Below, piece after piece: positions 1-5,976 of a stretch of DNA of 31,145 nt (positions are counted from its first letter, which is position 1; each line of letters opens with the position of its first letter). The position numbers were made by a program, and so were the translations under genes. The stretch is from JBBQZO01 sp038207625. GTDB lineage: Bacteria; Pseudomonadota; Gammaproteobacteria; Burkholderiales; Burkholderiaceae_D. The notes below the pieces were generated by a model, which saw nothing but the letters and a program-made list of their open reading frames with translations, was not told the DNA's origin and made no database searches. The stretch covers positions 1 to 31,145 of the forward strand of contig JBBQZO010000048.1 in the NCBI GenBank assembly GCA_038207625.1, in the 5' to 3' direction.

Positions 1-28
1 TCAACATCACGACATAGGCTTTTTTCAT
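1..28 (-). CDS. 5' end of an unidentified gene, cut by the window edge
   Basis: The minus strand has an ATG at 28 followed by an open frame reading MKKAYVVML up to the window edge. The start resembles a signal peptide (two lysines, then hydrophobic residues). A purine-rich stretch (GAGAAAGAAG) lies just upstream and could be the ribosome binding site. A predicted class II activator-type promoter (102-143, minus strand) points at this gene and would give a leader of about 65-70 nt. Nine codons are too few to name a product. A short secreted or lipoprotein-like product would match the other targets of that promoter type, but this is only a guess. Confidence 0.45.
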
Positions 29-101
29 TTGCTTCTTTCTCGGTGAAATGCTGTGCTGTGGCAGCGCCGTTATGCAGCGCCCGGCGGGGCCGATGACTTA
101 C

Positions 102-143
102 GTTTTACGCGCATCAAACAGCCCGCTCTGTGCGCTATCGAAC
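102..143 (-). promoter_or_regulatory. Predicted class II Crp/Fnr-type promoter (operator 130-143, -10 at 102-107)
   Basis: On the minus strand the 14-mer GTTCGATAGCGCAC (130-143) is followed after exactly 22 nt by TAAAAC (102-107). This is the same operator-to--10 geometry as at six other promoters in the window. It points toward the truncated minus-strand gene starting at 28. It is one of the weaker operators because the first half-site departs from GTTCGC at its sixth base. It lies back to back with the plus-strand promoter at 201-242. Confidence 0.55.
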
Positions 144-200
144 GTTGCGCACAGTAAATCTTCGGACCGTGCGAGGCACTTGGCAAATTAGCAGGAAAGC

Positions 201-242
201 GTGCGCCAGCGCACAGATCGGCCCGCGTCCCTGCCTTATTCT
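201..242 (+). promoter_or_regulatory. Predicted class II Crp/Fnr-type promoter (operator 201-214, -10 at 237-242)
   Basis: Bases 201-214 read GTGCGC-CA-GCGCAC, a perfect inverted repeat with 6-bp arms. After exactly 22 nt comes TATTCT (237-242), a good -10 hexamer. With the -10 box at -12 to -7, the operator centre is at -41.5. No TTGACA-like -35 element is present, as expected of an activator-dependent promoter. The predicted start point is near 249, giving a leader of about 20 nt to the lipoprotein ATG at 270. Confidence 0.7.
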
Positions 243-269
243 GGCTCCATACATCCACCGGAGATCACC

Positions 270-713
270 ATGAAACCACCACGCCGACTGACCGCCCTGA
301 TACTGGTGTCGAGCGCCGTCCTGGGTGGCTGCGCCAGCACCGGGCAGTCTTCCTACGCGCAGCCACAAAACAATGCCAGCAGCTATGGCGCGATCGAGTC
401 GATCGAAGCGCCGCGCGGCACCAGTGGCACCAGCGGCGCCGGCGCCATCATCGGCGGCGTGCTCGGCGCCGTGGTGGGCAATCAGGTCGGCGGGGGCAAC
501 GGGCGCAACGTGGCCATCGCTGCCGGTGCCGTCGGCGGCGCGGTGGCCGGCAATGCCGTCGAAGGCCAGCGCAATGCGAACAGCGCTCAGCTGTATCAAA
601 TCCGCGTCCACCTCGACGATGGGGCCAGCACCACCGTGACCCAGGACAGCATCTACGATCTGCGCGTGGGCAACCGCGTGCACATCGTCGACGGGCGCGC
701 CTACCGTTATTAA
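270..713 (+). CDS. Glycine-zipper 2TM-domain outer membrane lipoprotein
   Basis: A 147-residue lipoprotein. The start at 270 is chosen because GGAG (260-263) lies 6 nt upstream and because the protein then opens with a clean signal peptide ending in the lipobox LGGC (Cys21). After a Ser/Gln/Asn-rich stretch comes a glycine-zipper segment (about residues 55-100) with repeated GxxxG spacing (GAIIGGVLGAVVG, GAVGGAVAG), as in the SlyB/17-kDa surface antigen family. A small C-terminal beta-rich domain follows. Such proteins sit in the inner leaflet of the outer membrane and are usually linked to envelope integrity or stress. It is preceded by a predicted Crp/Fnr-type promoter and is probably co-transcribed with the DUF3309 gene 68 nt downstream. 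The family call is firm; the cellular role is inferred. Confidence 0.88.
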   Translation: MKPPRRLTALILVSSAVLGGCASTGQSSYAQPQNNASSYGAIESIEAPRGTSGTSGAGAIIGGVLGAVVGNQVGGGNGRNVAIAAGAVGGAVAGNAVEGQRNANSAQLYQIRVHLDDGASTTVTQDSIYDLRVGNRVHIVDGRAYRY

Positions 714-781
714 CCAGCGTTAAACAAGCTCGCCACACACCGCGCAACGCGCACAACCTGACTTACTTATAGGAGTTCACC

Positions 782-934
782 ATGGGCACCATCTTGCTGG
801 TTATTCTGATTCTCGCGCTGATCGGCGCCTTCCCCGCCTGGCCGCACAGTCGCAACTGGGGCTACGGTCCCAGCGGCGTGACCGGCATCATCGTGGTCAT
901 CCTGATCATCATGCTGCTCACAGGCCGCCTGTAA
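782..934 (+). CDS. DUF3309 small membrane protein
   Basis: A 50-residue hydrophobic peptide beginning MGTILLVILILALIG, with a strong ribosome binding site AGGAG (771-775) 6 nt before the ATG. It has two transmembrane helices (about residues 3-18 and 34-48) around a conserved-looking loop, WPHSRNWGYGPSG. This loop, together with the length, is characteristic of the DUF3309 family of proteobacterial mini-proteins of unknown function. It follows the glycine-zipper lipoprotein in the same direction and probably shares its transcript. A perfect 10-bp hairpin lies just after its stop. Confidence 0.85.
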   Translation: MGTILLVILILALIGAFPAWPHSRNWGYGPSGVTGIIVVILIIMLLTGRL

Positions 935-945
935 TTTGCACGACA

Positions 946-968
946 CGGCGTGGCGCCCCGCCACGCCG
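946..968 (+). terminator. GC-rich hairpin after the DUF3309 gene
   Basis: CGGCGTGGCG (946-955) and CGCCACGCCG (959-968) form a perfect 10-bp stem with a 3-nt loop, 11 nt after the DUF3309 stop. No T-run follows, so it would be an incomplete intrinsic terminator or an RNA 3'-end stabiliser. Confidence 0.45.
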
Positions 969-1181
969 CAGCACGATGCGATCCAGGCCAAACGCGGCCC
1001 AGCTCGCAAAGTAAATGCCCAAAGCCATCAGTCGATGCGCTACCATGACAGCATGCCGGCCAACTGGTGCCTGAGCGCCGCGCTCCGTCGCCATACTGAG
1101 CCGCTACGGCGCCACTGGCCGGTCTGCTCGCGCAGCCGGCCCGGGCATTTTCCACCGATAGTTACCCTTGCGTGTCGTCCA

Positions 1182-1712
1182 ATGAAACGAATTGCCTGCG
1201 CCGCCCTGGCGCTTGCCCTGGTCGCCTGCGCCGCGCCCAAGCAGTCGCGCCTGGCCAGCGTGCCGAGCACGCCGCTCAACGATTTCAACCTGATGCGCGT
1301 GGAGATTCCTCCCATCTTGCGCGAAGCAAAACAGCACCCTTACACGGCGCCCTCCGATCAAGCTTGCGCGGCGCTGTTTGCGCAGATGCGTGCGTTCGAT
1401 GCGGTGCTCGGTCCCGACCTGGACGCGCCGGTGGCCGCGGTCGATCAGGATGCGCTCGAGCGCGGTGGCGCGATGGTGGGCGACGCCGCCGTCGATGCGC
1501 TGACCGGCGCCGTCGAGGGTCTGGTGCCGTTTCGCGGCTGGGTCAGAAAACTCAGCGGGGCCGATCGGCACGCCAAGGAAGTGGCGGCCTCGATCGCCGC
1601 CGGCGCCGTGCGGCGCGGCTTCTTGAAAGGGCTCAGTGTGGCGCGCGGCTGCGCGGGCTATTACGAGCAGAGCGCCCTGCCCCCGGCCAAGCTGGGCCCC
1701 GGTCCGAACTAG
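1182..1712 (+). CDS. Putative lipoprotein of unknown function
   Basis: A 176-residue protein opening MKRIACAALALALVACAAPK, a short lipoprotein signal peptide with lipobox LVAC (Cys16). The frame stays open upstream to 936, but this ATG gives a proper signal sequence, so I place the start here. No good Shine-Dalgarno is visible. The mature part is Ala/Asp-rich; residues 95-150 contain a small-residue stretch (DAAVDALTGAVEGLVPFRGWVRKLSGADRHAKEVAASIAAGAVRRGFLKGL) broken here only by family-neutral residues, suggesting a membrane-associated hairpin. I do not recognise a named family. No activator-type promoter lies upstream. Its stop overlaps the convergent ferritin-like gene by 4 bp (1709-1712). 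Confidence 0.7.
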   Translation: MKRIACAALALALVACAAPKQSRLASVPSTPLNDFNLMRVEIPPILREAKQHPYTAPSDQACAALFAQMRAFDAVLGPDLDAPVAAVDQDALERGGAMVGDAAVDALTGAVEGLVPFRGWVRKLSGADRHAKEVAASIAAGAVRRGFLKGLSVARGCAGYYEQSALPPAKLGPGPN

Positions 1713-2245
1713 CCAAGCAAACTGCGCATGTCGTCGGCATGCTCCTCTTCCATCGCCAAGATCCCCACCAGCATATGGCGGGTGGTCGGATCGGTGTCGC
1801 CGATCTGCTCGATCATGCTGCGATAGGCTTCCACGGCGATCCGTTCGGCGATCAGATTGGCCTTGATCATCGCCGCCACGTTGTCGCTGTCGTCGTATTC
1901 GGCATGGCTGCGCGCGACCAGGCTGGCCGGGTTGAAGTCAGGCTGGCCGTTCAATTGCACGATGCGTTCGGCCAGCAGGTCGGCATGGCCCTGCTCTTCC
2001 AGCGCATGCTGCCAGAACTCGGCCTTGACGGACGCGTTCTTCAAACCCGTGACCGTGTAGAAATGACGCTTGTAGCGCAGGATGCACACCAGTTCGGTGG
2101 CCAGCGCGCCATTGAGCATCGCCAGCACGGCCTTGCGGTCACCCCGGTAACCGGCCGTGACGGCGCCGTCTTGCAGGTCGCGCGCGGCGGCGCGGATGGC
2201 CGCCGTGTTGATCTCGGTCGGTGTACTGCTGGTCTTGTCAGACAT
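1709..2245 (-). CDS. Ferritin-like / bacterioferritin-type protein
   Basis: A 178-residue all-helical protein of the ferritin-like superfamily, close in type to bacterioferritin. The di-iron ligand pattern is visible: Glu51 in the first helix (ATELVCILRY), Glu84 with His87 in the second (EEQGH), Glu134 in the third (IAERIAVEA), and Glu167/Glu168 with His169 in the fourth (EEEHADD). The family binds two irons per four-helix bundle and oxidises or stores iron in the cytoplasm, often in stress defence. It is the last gene of a minus-strand operon, 25 nt after the DUF4398-OmpA lipoprotein gene. Its N-terminus (residues 1-12, Ser/Thr-rich) is an extension beyond the bundle. Superfamily is certain; whether it assembles a storage shell is unknown. 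Confidence 0.85.
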   Translation of the reverse strand: MSDKTSSTPTEINTAAIRAAARDLQDGAVTAGYRGDRKAVLAMLNGALATELVCILRYKRHFYTVTGLKNASVKAEFWQHALEEQGHADLLAERIVQLNGQPDFNPASLVARSHAEYDDSDNVAAMIKANLIAERIAVEAYRSMIEQIGDTDPTTRHMLVGILAMEEEHADDMRSLLG

Positions 2246-2270
2246 GGTGTTCTCGCTTTCAGGGTGGGAA

Positions 2271-3182
2271 TTAACGTGCGACCGTCTTGCCGTTCACGTC
2301 CGACAGGACGATCTCGACGCGCCGGTTCAATTGGCGGTGGCTGGCGCTGTCGTTGGCAGCGACCGGATAGGCTTCGCCGTAACCGCGGATGGCCACGCGC
2401 TCGCGCGCCACGCCCATTTCTAGCAACGCGCCGCGCACGGCGTTGGCGCGCCGGGCCGACAATTCCTGGTTGTGTGCGCTGGCGCCGGTGCTGTCGGTGA
2501 AGCCTTCGATGAGCACCGTGCGCTGGGGATTTTGCTGCAGCACGTCGGCCAGTTTTTGCGCCGTGCGCAGGCCGTCCGGCGTCAGACGCGCCATGTCGGT
2601 ACCAAACAGCACGTCGCCCATCGTGATGATCAGGCCACGTTCGGTTTTCTGGGCCTCCAGATCGGCCAACTGGGCTTCCAGCTGGGCCGCCTTGGCTTGC
2701 GCCATTTCCGTCTCGCGCAACGATGCCGCCGCAGCCGCCTTGGCCTCGGCGGTGTCGGCCTGCGCCACTTGCGCGGCCAGCGTCGCTTGCGCCGCGAGCA
2801 CCTTGGCGCGCTCGGCTTCGCTGCTGCGTTCGGCCAGTTGCAAGCGCGCACTGTCCTTGGCCGCGATGGCCAGTTGCGCTTCGGCCGTCTTCTGCTTGGT
2901 CACTTCACGCGCCAGCGCGATCTGCTGTTTGGCCAGGTAGGCCAGTTTGTCGATCTTCACCGCGTCCTTGCTGCGCTCGGCGGTCTGGTTGGCGCGCGCC
3001 AGCGTTTCACCGGCCAGCTTGATCTCCAAGGGAGCGTAACGGGCCACGTTCGGGTTCGCCTGGGCGATCTGGTAGTCGGCGCGGGTCTGGTTGAGCAAGC
3101 TGGTGCTGGTGGACACGCTGGCACAGCCGGCCAGCAGCGCGGCGGCGGCAAATAGGAGGGGGCGAAGCGGTAAGGTTTGCAT
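2271..3182 (-). CDS. DUF4398 and OmpA-domain lipoprotein
   Basis: A 303-residue envelope protein. The N-terminus is a lipoprotein signal peptide with lipobox LAGC (Cys20). Residues about 25-110 match the DUF4398 pattern (ARYAPLEIKLAGETLARA). Residues about 85-180 form a long Ala/Gln/Glu/Lys-rich coiled coil. Residues about 190-298 are an OmpA C-terminal domain: a FGTDMARLTPDG opening, then IEGFTDSTGASAHNQELSARRA and a closing NRRVEIVLS, with the Asp and Arg that bind meso-diaminopimelate in this family. It is expected to be anchored to the outer membrane and to hold peptidoglycan non-covalently. It is the middle gene of a minus-strand operon, 79 nt after the smaller DUF4398 lipoprotein gene. 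Confidence 0.9.
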   Translation of the reverse strand: MQTLPLRPLLFAAAALLAGCASVSTSTSLLNQTRADYQIAQANPNVARYAPLEIKLAGETLARANQTAERSKDAVKIDKLAYLAKQQIALAREVTKQKTAEAQLAIAAKDSARLQLAERSSEAERAKVLAAQATLAAQVAQADTAEAKAAAAASLRETEMAQAKAAQLEAQLADLEAQKTERGLIITMGDVLFGTDMARLTPDGLRTAQKLADVLQQNPQRTVLIEGFTDSTGASAHNQELSARRANAVRGALLEMGVARERVAIRGYGEAYPVAANDSASHRQLNRRVEIVLSDVNGKTVAR

Positions 3183-3261
3183 AATGGTTTCCTGAGGGAT
3201 GAGGATTGCGCCGCGCAGCGGCGCGGCGCTAACAATACGGGTGGGGATGGGCGCGCCGTCG

Positions 3262-3669
3262 CTACTGGCTGTTGCGGTTCAATTCCTCGCGCAGCACGCG
3301 GATGTTCTCTTGTAGCGCGTCGGTGGCGGCCTGCGCCTTGGCCGAGTTGGCCTTGCCTTGAGCAAGCTTGGCATCGGCCTGGGCGGCGCTGGCCAGCTCG
3401 TCGGCCAGCTGGTATTTGCGGGCCGCCAGCGCCTGCTGGGCCAAGGCCATTTTTTCACGCGCGGCATGCATTTCAAGGGGGGCGAATTGGTCGGCGCCGG
3501 CCTCCACGGCCGTGTCCACGGCCGCGCTCGAGACGGCCACGTCCACCTTGGCCGGGGTCTTCATGCTGGCGCAGCCGCTCGCGCCCAGCAGCGCCGCGGC
3601 GCACAGGCACAGCCACAGCGGCGTGGCCGCCGGGCGGCGCGTCGAACATTGATCGCTTGTGCTGGTCAT
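3262..3669 (-). CDS. DUF4398 lipoprotein
   Basis: A 135-residue lipoprotein and first gene of the operon with the DUF4398-OmpA lipoprotein and the ferritin-like protein. The ATG at 3669 is preferred over those at 3672 and 3681 because GGAG lies 6 nt upstream of it. A long signal sequence ends in lipobox GASGC (Cys33). The mature part is a helical, Ala/Gln/Lys-rich DUF4398 domain (FAPLEMHAAREKMALAQQALAARKY) predicted to form a coiled coil. This domain parallels the N-terminal half of its downstream neighbour, so the two may interact. Function of DUF4398 is unknown. A predicted Crp/Fnr-type promoter (3723-3764, minus strand) would give a leader of about 47 nt. Confidence 0.85.
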   Translation of the reverse strand: MTSTSDQCSTRRPAATPLWLCLCAAALLGASGCASMKTPAKVDVAVSSAAVDTAVEAGADQFAPLEMHAAREKMALAQQALAARKYQLADELASAAQADAKLAQGKANSAKAQAATDALQENIRVLREELNRNSQ

Positions 3670-3722
3670 CATTTTCTCCATCGGACTGTGCTATAAACGG
3701 GTTTTCGCGCATGCGATAGTCC

Positions 3723-3764
3723 GTTATAGGCTGTCCGCCGCGCAATATCAGTTCGTTGACGCAC
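3723..3764 (-). promoter_or_regulatory. Predicted class II Crp/Fnr-type promoter (operator 3751-3764, -10 at 3723-3728)
   Basis: On the minus strand the operator GTGCGT-CA-ACGAAC is followed after exactly 22 nt by TATAAC, then GG. This points at the DUF4398-OmpA-ferritin operon. In the plus direction no -10-like hexamer occurs at that spacing, so the diguanylate cyclase gene on the other side is not an obvious target. Confidence 0.7.
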
Positions 3765-3958
3765 ATAGTTCGCCGGCAGCATGTCCGCGCTGGCACGCGC
3801 CGGGACGAGAATGGCGCGACTTGTGCGCCGGTGCAGCGTGCGCAGCGCAGGCGTGGCCGGCAACGCCTGTTGCGTCGATGTCCGATAAATCGCAAACCTT
3901 GTTGCGTGCAAACGAGCAAGCAAAGTACATTAGGCGCTTCATCGCCGACTCTGTCCCA

Positions 3959-5062
3959 ATGTCCGCCTCTCAACGCATCTTTCGTCTTCTGGCCGGTAGC
4001 GACCCAAAACTGCGCCGCATGCTCGCTTATTGGGTCGCCACCGCTGCGCTGTACGTCGTTTGCGTTGGCTTTCTGTGGATACAGGTGGTGGCCGGCGAAG
4101 CGTCACCCCGTGCGGGCGCTGCCCTGGCCACGGTCGGCTTGCTGGGCGTCGGATGTTTCTATTTCCTGGTGCGGGTCGCGCCGCGCTTTGGTATCGCGCC
4201 ATGGAAGCTGACGATTTACCAGTCATTGTTCGCGATCGCCTGTGATGCAGTCGCGTACGCCATCATCGGATCGATCCGTGGCGCCTCGATGATGGTGCCG
4301 CTGGTGGTGATGGTGTTCTGCGCTTTTTCCTTGCGTCGACGCCAGAATTACCTGTTGTGCCTGTACACCTTGGCGACGATGGGCGGCGCCATGTTGTGGC
4401 TGGCACGCAGCGACCCGCTGCGCTACCCACCCTACGTGGAAGCGCAGCATTTTGTGCTGTTTTCCATCTCGCTCGTCGCCGTCGCCCTGTTGACCGGCGA
4501 ACTGAGTCGGCTGCGCGCCCACCTGCGCCGTCAGAAACTCGAACTGCAAAGCGCGTTGAAGACGATCCACACGCTGGCCACCGTCGACGAACTGACGGCG
4601 CTGTCGAACCGGCGCCACATGCACGAGATGCTCAGCGCGGAAGAGCGTCGCCAGCAAAGCCACGGGCAACCAATCTGCATGGCGCTGCTCGACATTGATC
4701 TGTTCAAGCACATCAATGATCAGTTCGGCCACGCCGTGGGCGACGCGGCGCTGCGCCACTTCGCCGACGTGGCCAGCGCAGGCTTGCGCGACAGCGATGC
4801 GCTGGCGCGCTGGGGCGGCGAGGAATTTTTGCTGTTGTTGCCAAATACCGAACTGGACGAAGCGCAGATCGTCGTCGGCCGGATGGCCGAACGGGTCGCC
4901 GCCAGTTGCGTCGATGCGCTCCATGCGCAGCTGCGCCTGACGTTTTCCGGCGGCCTGGTCGCGCGCCAGGCGCAGGAGCCGTTCGCCGACGCCATCAAGC
5001 GCGCCGACGCGGCCATGTACGAGGCCAAGAAAAGCGGGCGCAATCGCATCGTCGTCGCCTGA
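3959..5062 (+). CDS. Membrane-anchored diguanylate cyclase (GGDEF)
   Basis: A 367-residue protein that makes cyclic di-GMP from two GTP. The N-terminal half has about six hydrophobic helices (residues 22-180) forming an unclassified membrane sensor. A short coiled coil (180-205) leads to a GGDEF domain (about 205-367). The active-site loop is GGEEF (286-290), an active variant. RDSD at 277-280, five residues before it, is a complete RxxD inhibitory site, so product feedback is expected. The start is uncertain: ATG 3959 is chosen because the protein begins just before the first helix, but ATG 3878 would add 27 residues, and neither has a clear Shine-Dalgarno. It converges with the REC-PAS gene across a perfect 38-bp palindrome. 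Confidence 0.88.
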   Translation: MSASQRIFRLLAGSDPKLRRMLAYWVATAALYVVCVGFLWIQVVAGEASPRAGAALATVGLLGVGCFYFLVRVAPRFGIAPWKLTIYQSLFAIACDAVAYAIIGSIRGASMMVPLVVMVFCAFSLRRRQNYLLCLYTLATMGGAMLWLARSDPLRYPPYVEAQHFVLFSISLVAVALLTGELSRLRAHLRRQKLELQSALKTIHTLATVDELTALSNRRHMHEMLSAEERRQQSHGQPICMALLDIDLFKHINDQFGHAVGDAALRHFADVASAGLRDSDALARWGGEEFLLLLPNTELDEAQIVVGRMAERVAASCVDALHAQLRLTFSGGLVARQAQEPFADAIKRADAAMYEAKKSGRNRIVVA

Positions 5063-5094
5063 GGCGCGCTGGCGCGCGCCAGCGCGCCTCAGGC
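5057..5094. terminator. Perfect 38-bp palindrome, probable bidirectional terminator
   Basis: Bases 5057-5075 are the exact reverse complement of 5076-5094, giving a 19-bp perfect stem. The stop codons of both convergent genes (5060-5062 plus, 5089-5091 minus) lie symmetrically inside it. There is no T-run on either side. A bidirectional transcription stop or 3'-end protector is the likely role. Confidence 0.6.
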
Positions 5095-5976
5095 TGCGGC
5101 CAGGCCGCCCTGCTGCGCGTCGCTCTTGTCGCGGCGCATGCGCTCGGTCACATCGAGCCCGATTCCGCGATAGCCGATGAAGCGGCTGGACGTGTCGAAC
5201 ATCGGTTCGCCGCTCACCTGCAGATACTGGACGCTGCCATCCGGATTGGTGCGGCTGTAGACGAAGTCCAGAAACGGACGCCGGTTGGCGATGTTGTCGT
5301 CCAACTGGGCCCGCTCGGCCGCATTCCAGCGCCCCGGCACGGGCGCGCCGTCGCCGCTGAGCATGCTGGCCGTGTCGCGTCCCAGCATCTCGAGCACCGG
5401 CCCGGACAGCTGGGTGAATACGCCGTCCCGGTCCTGTTCCCAGTACCAGTCGGACGACAGTTCGGTGAAGCTCTTGAAGCGCGCCTCGCTCTCGCGCAAT
5501 TCGGCGGTGCGCTCAAGCACCGTCTGCTCAAGCACCTTGTTGTAGGTGTCGAGCTTGCGGTACAGCAGGCGCACTTCGAGCATATTGTGGATGCGCGTTT
5601 GCACTTCGATCAGGTCGAACGGCTTGCTGACGAAGTCCTTGGCGCCGGCCTGCAGCGCGCGCAGCTTGTGGCCCGGCTGCGCGGTAATCACCAGCACCGG
5701 CAGATAGCCGCCCGGCTGCTCGGCCTTCAACGCTTCCATCACCTCGAAGCCATCCATTTCCGGCATCTGCAAGTCGAGCAGGATCAGGTCGTAGTGGTTC
5801 TTGGCGTGCAGCGCGCACACCGTACGGGGCTCCATCGTCGAGGTGATGTTCTGGTAGCCGGCGTTGCGCAGCATCGTTTCGAGCAGCAGCACATTGGCCT
5901 GCTGGTCGTCAACGACGAGGATGCTGGCATGAAGGATTTCAGATGGTTCTAACATTGCGTTCTTCCAGGTGTTCAT
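5089..5976 (-). CDS. Response regulator with REC and PAS domains, no output domain
   Basis: A 295-residue cytoplasmic protein. Residues 17-135 are a receiver domain: acidic pocket Asp23/Asp24, phospho-acceptor Asp68 (LILLDLQMPEMDG), Thr98 and Lys118 are all present. A helical linker (about 135-165) leads to a PAS domain (about 165-280) of the type that normally precedes a GGDEF or kinase module (ending GLDVTERMRRDK), but the chain stops about 15 residues later. No enzymatic or DNA-binding output domain is present. The gene overlaps the upstream hybrid kinase by 4 bp (ATGA at 5973-5976), so translation is coupled and the kinase is the likely phospho-donor. It may act through protein contacts or be a shortened REC-PAS-GGDEF protein. 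Confidence 0.88.
   Translation of the reverse strand: MNTWKNAMLEPSEILHASILVVDDQQANVLLLETMLRNAGYQNITSTMEPRTVCALHAKNHYDLILLDLQMPEMDGFEVMEALKAEQPGGYLPVLVITAQPGHKLRALQAGAKDFVSKPFDLIEVQTRIHNMLEVRLLYRKLDTYNKVLEQTVLERTAELRESEARFKSFTELSSDWYWEQDRDGVFTQLSGPVLEMLGRDTASMLSGDGAPVPGRWNAAERAQLDDNIANRRPFLDFVYSRTNPDGSVQYLQVSGEPMFDTSSRFIGYRGIGLDVTERMRRDKSDAQQGGLAAA

Noticed and set aside
128..154. Inverted repeat CTGTGCGC / GCGCACAG as a terminator or separate regulator site
   Set aside because: Its left arm is part of the operator at 130-143, there is no T-run, and the 11-nt spacing does not match the other operators.
3765..3958. Crp/Fnr-type promoter for the membrane diguanylate cyclase from the 3751 site in the plus direction
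   Set aside because: The hexamer at 22 nt in this direction is GCGCTG, not -10-like; the minus direction gives TATAAC.
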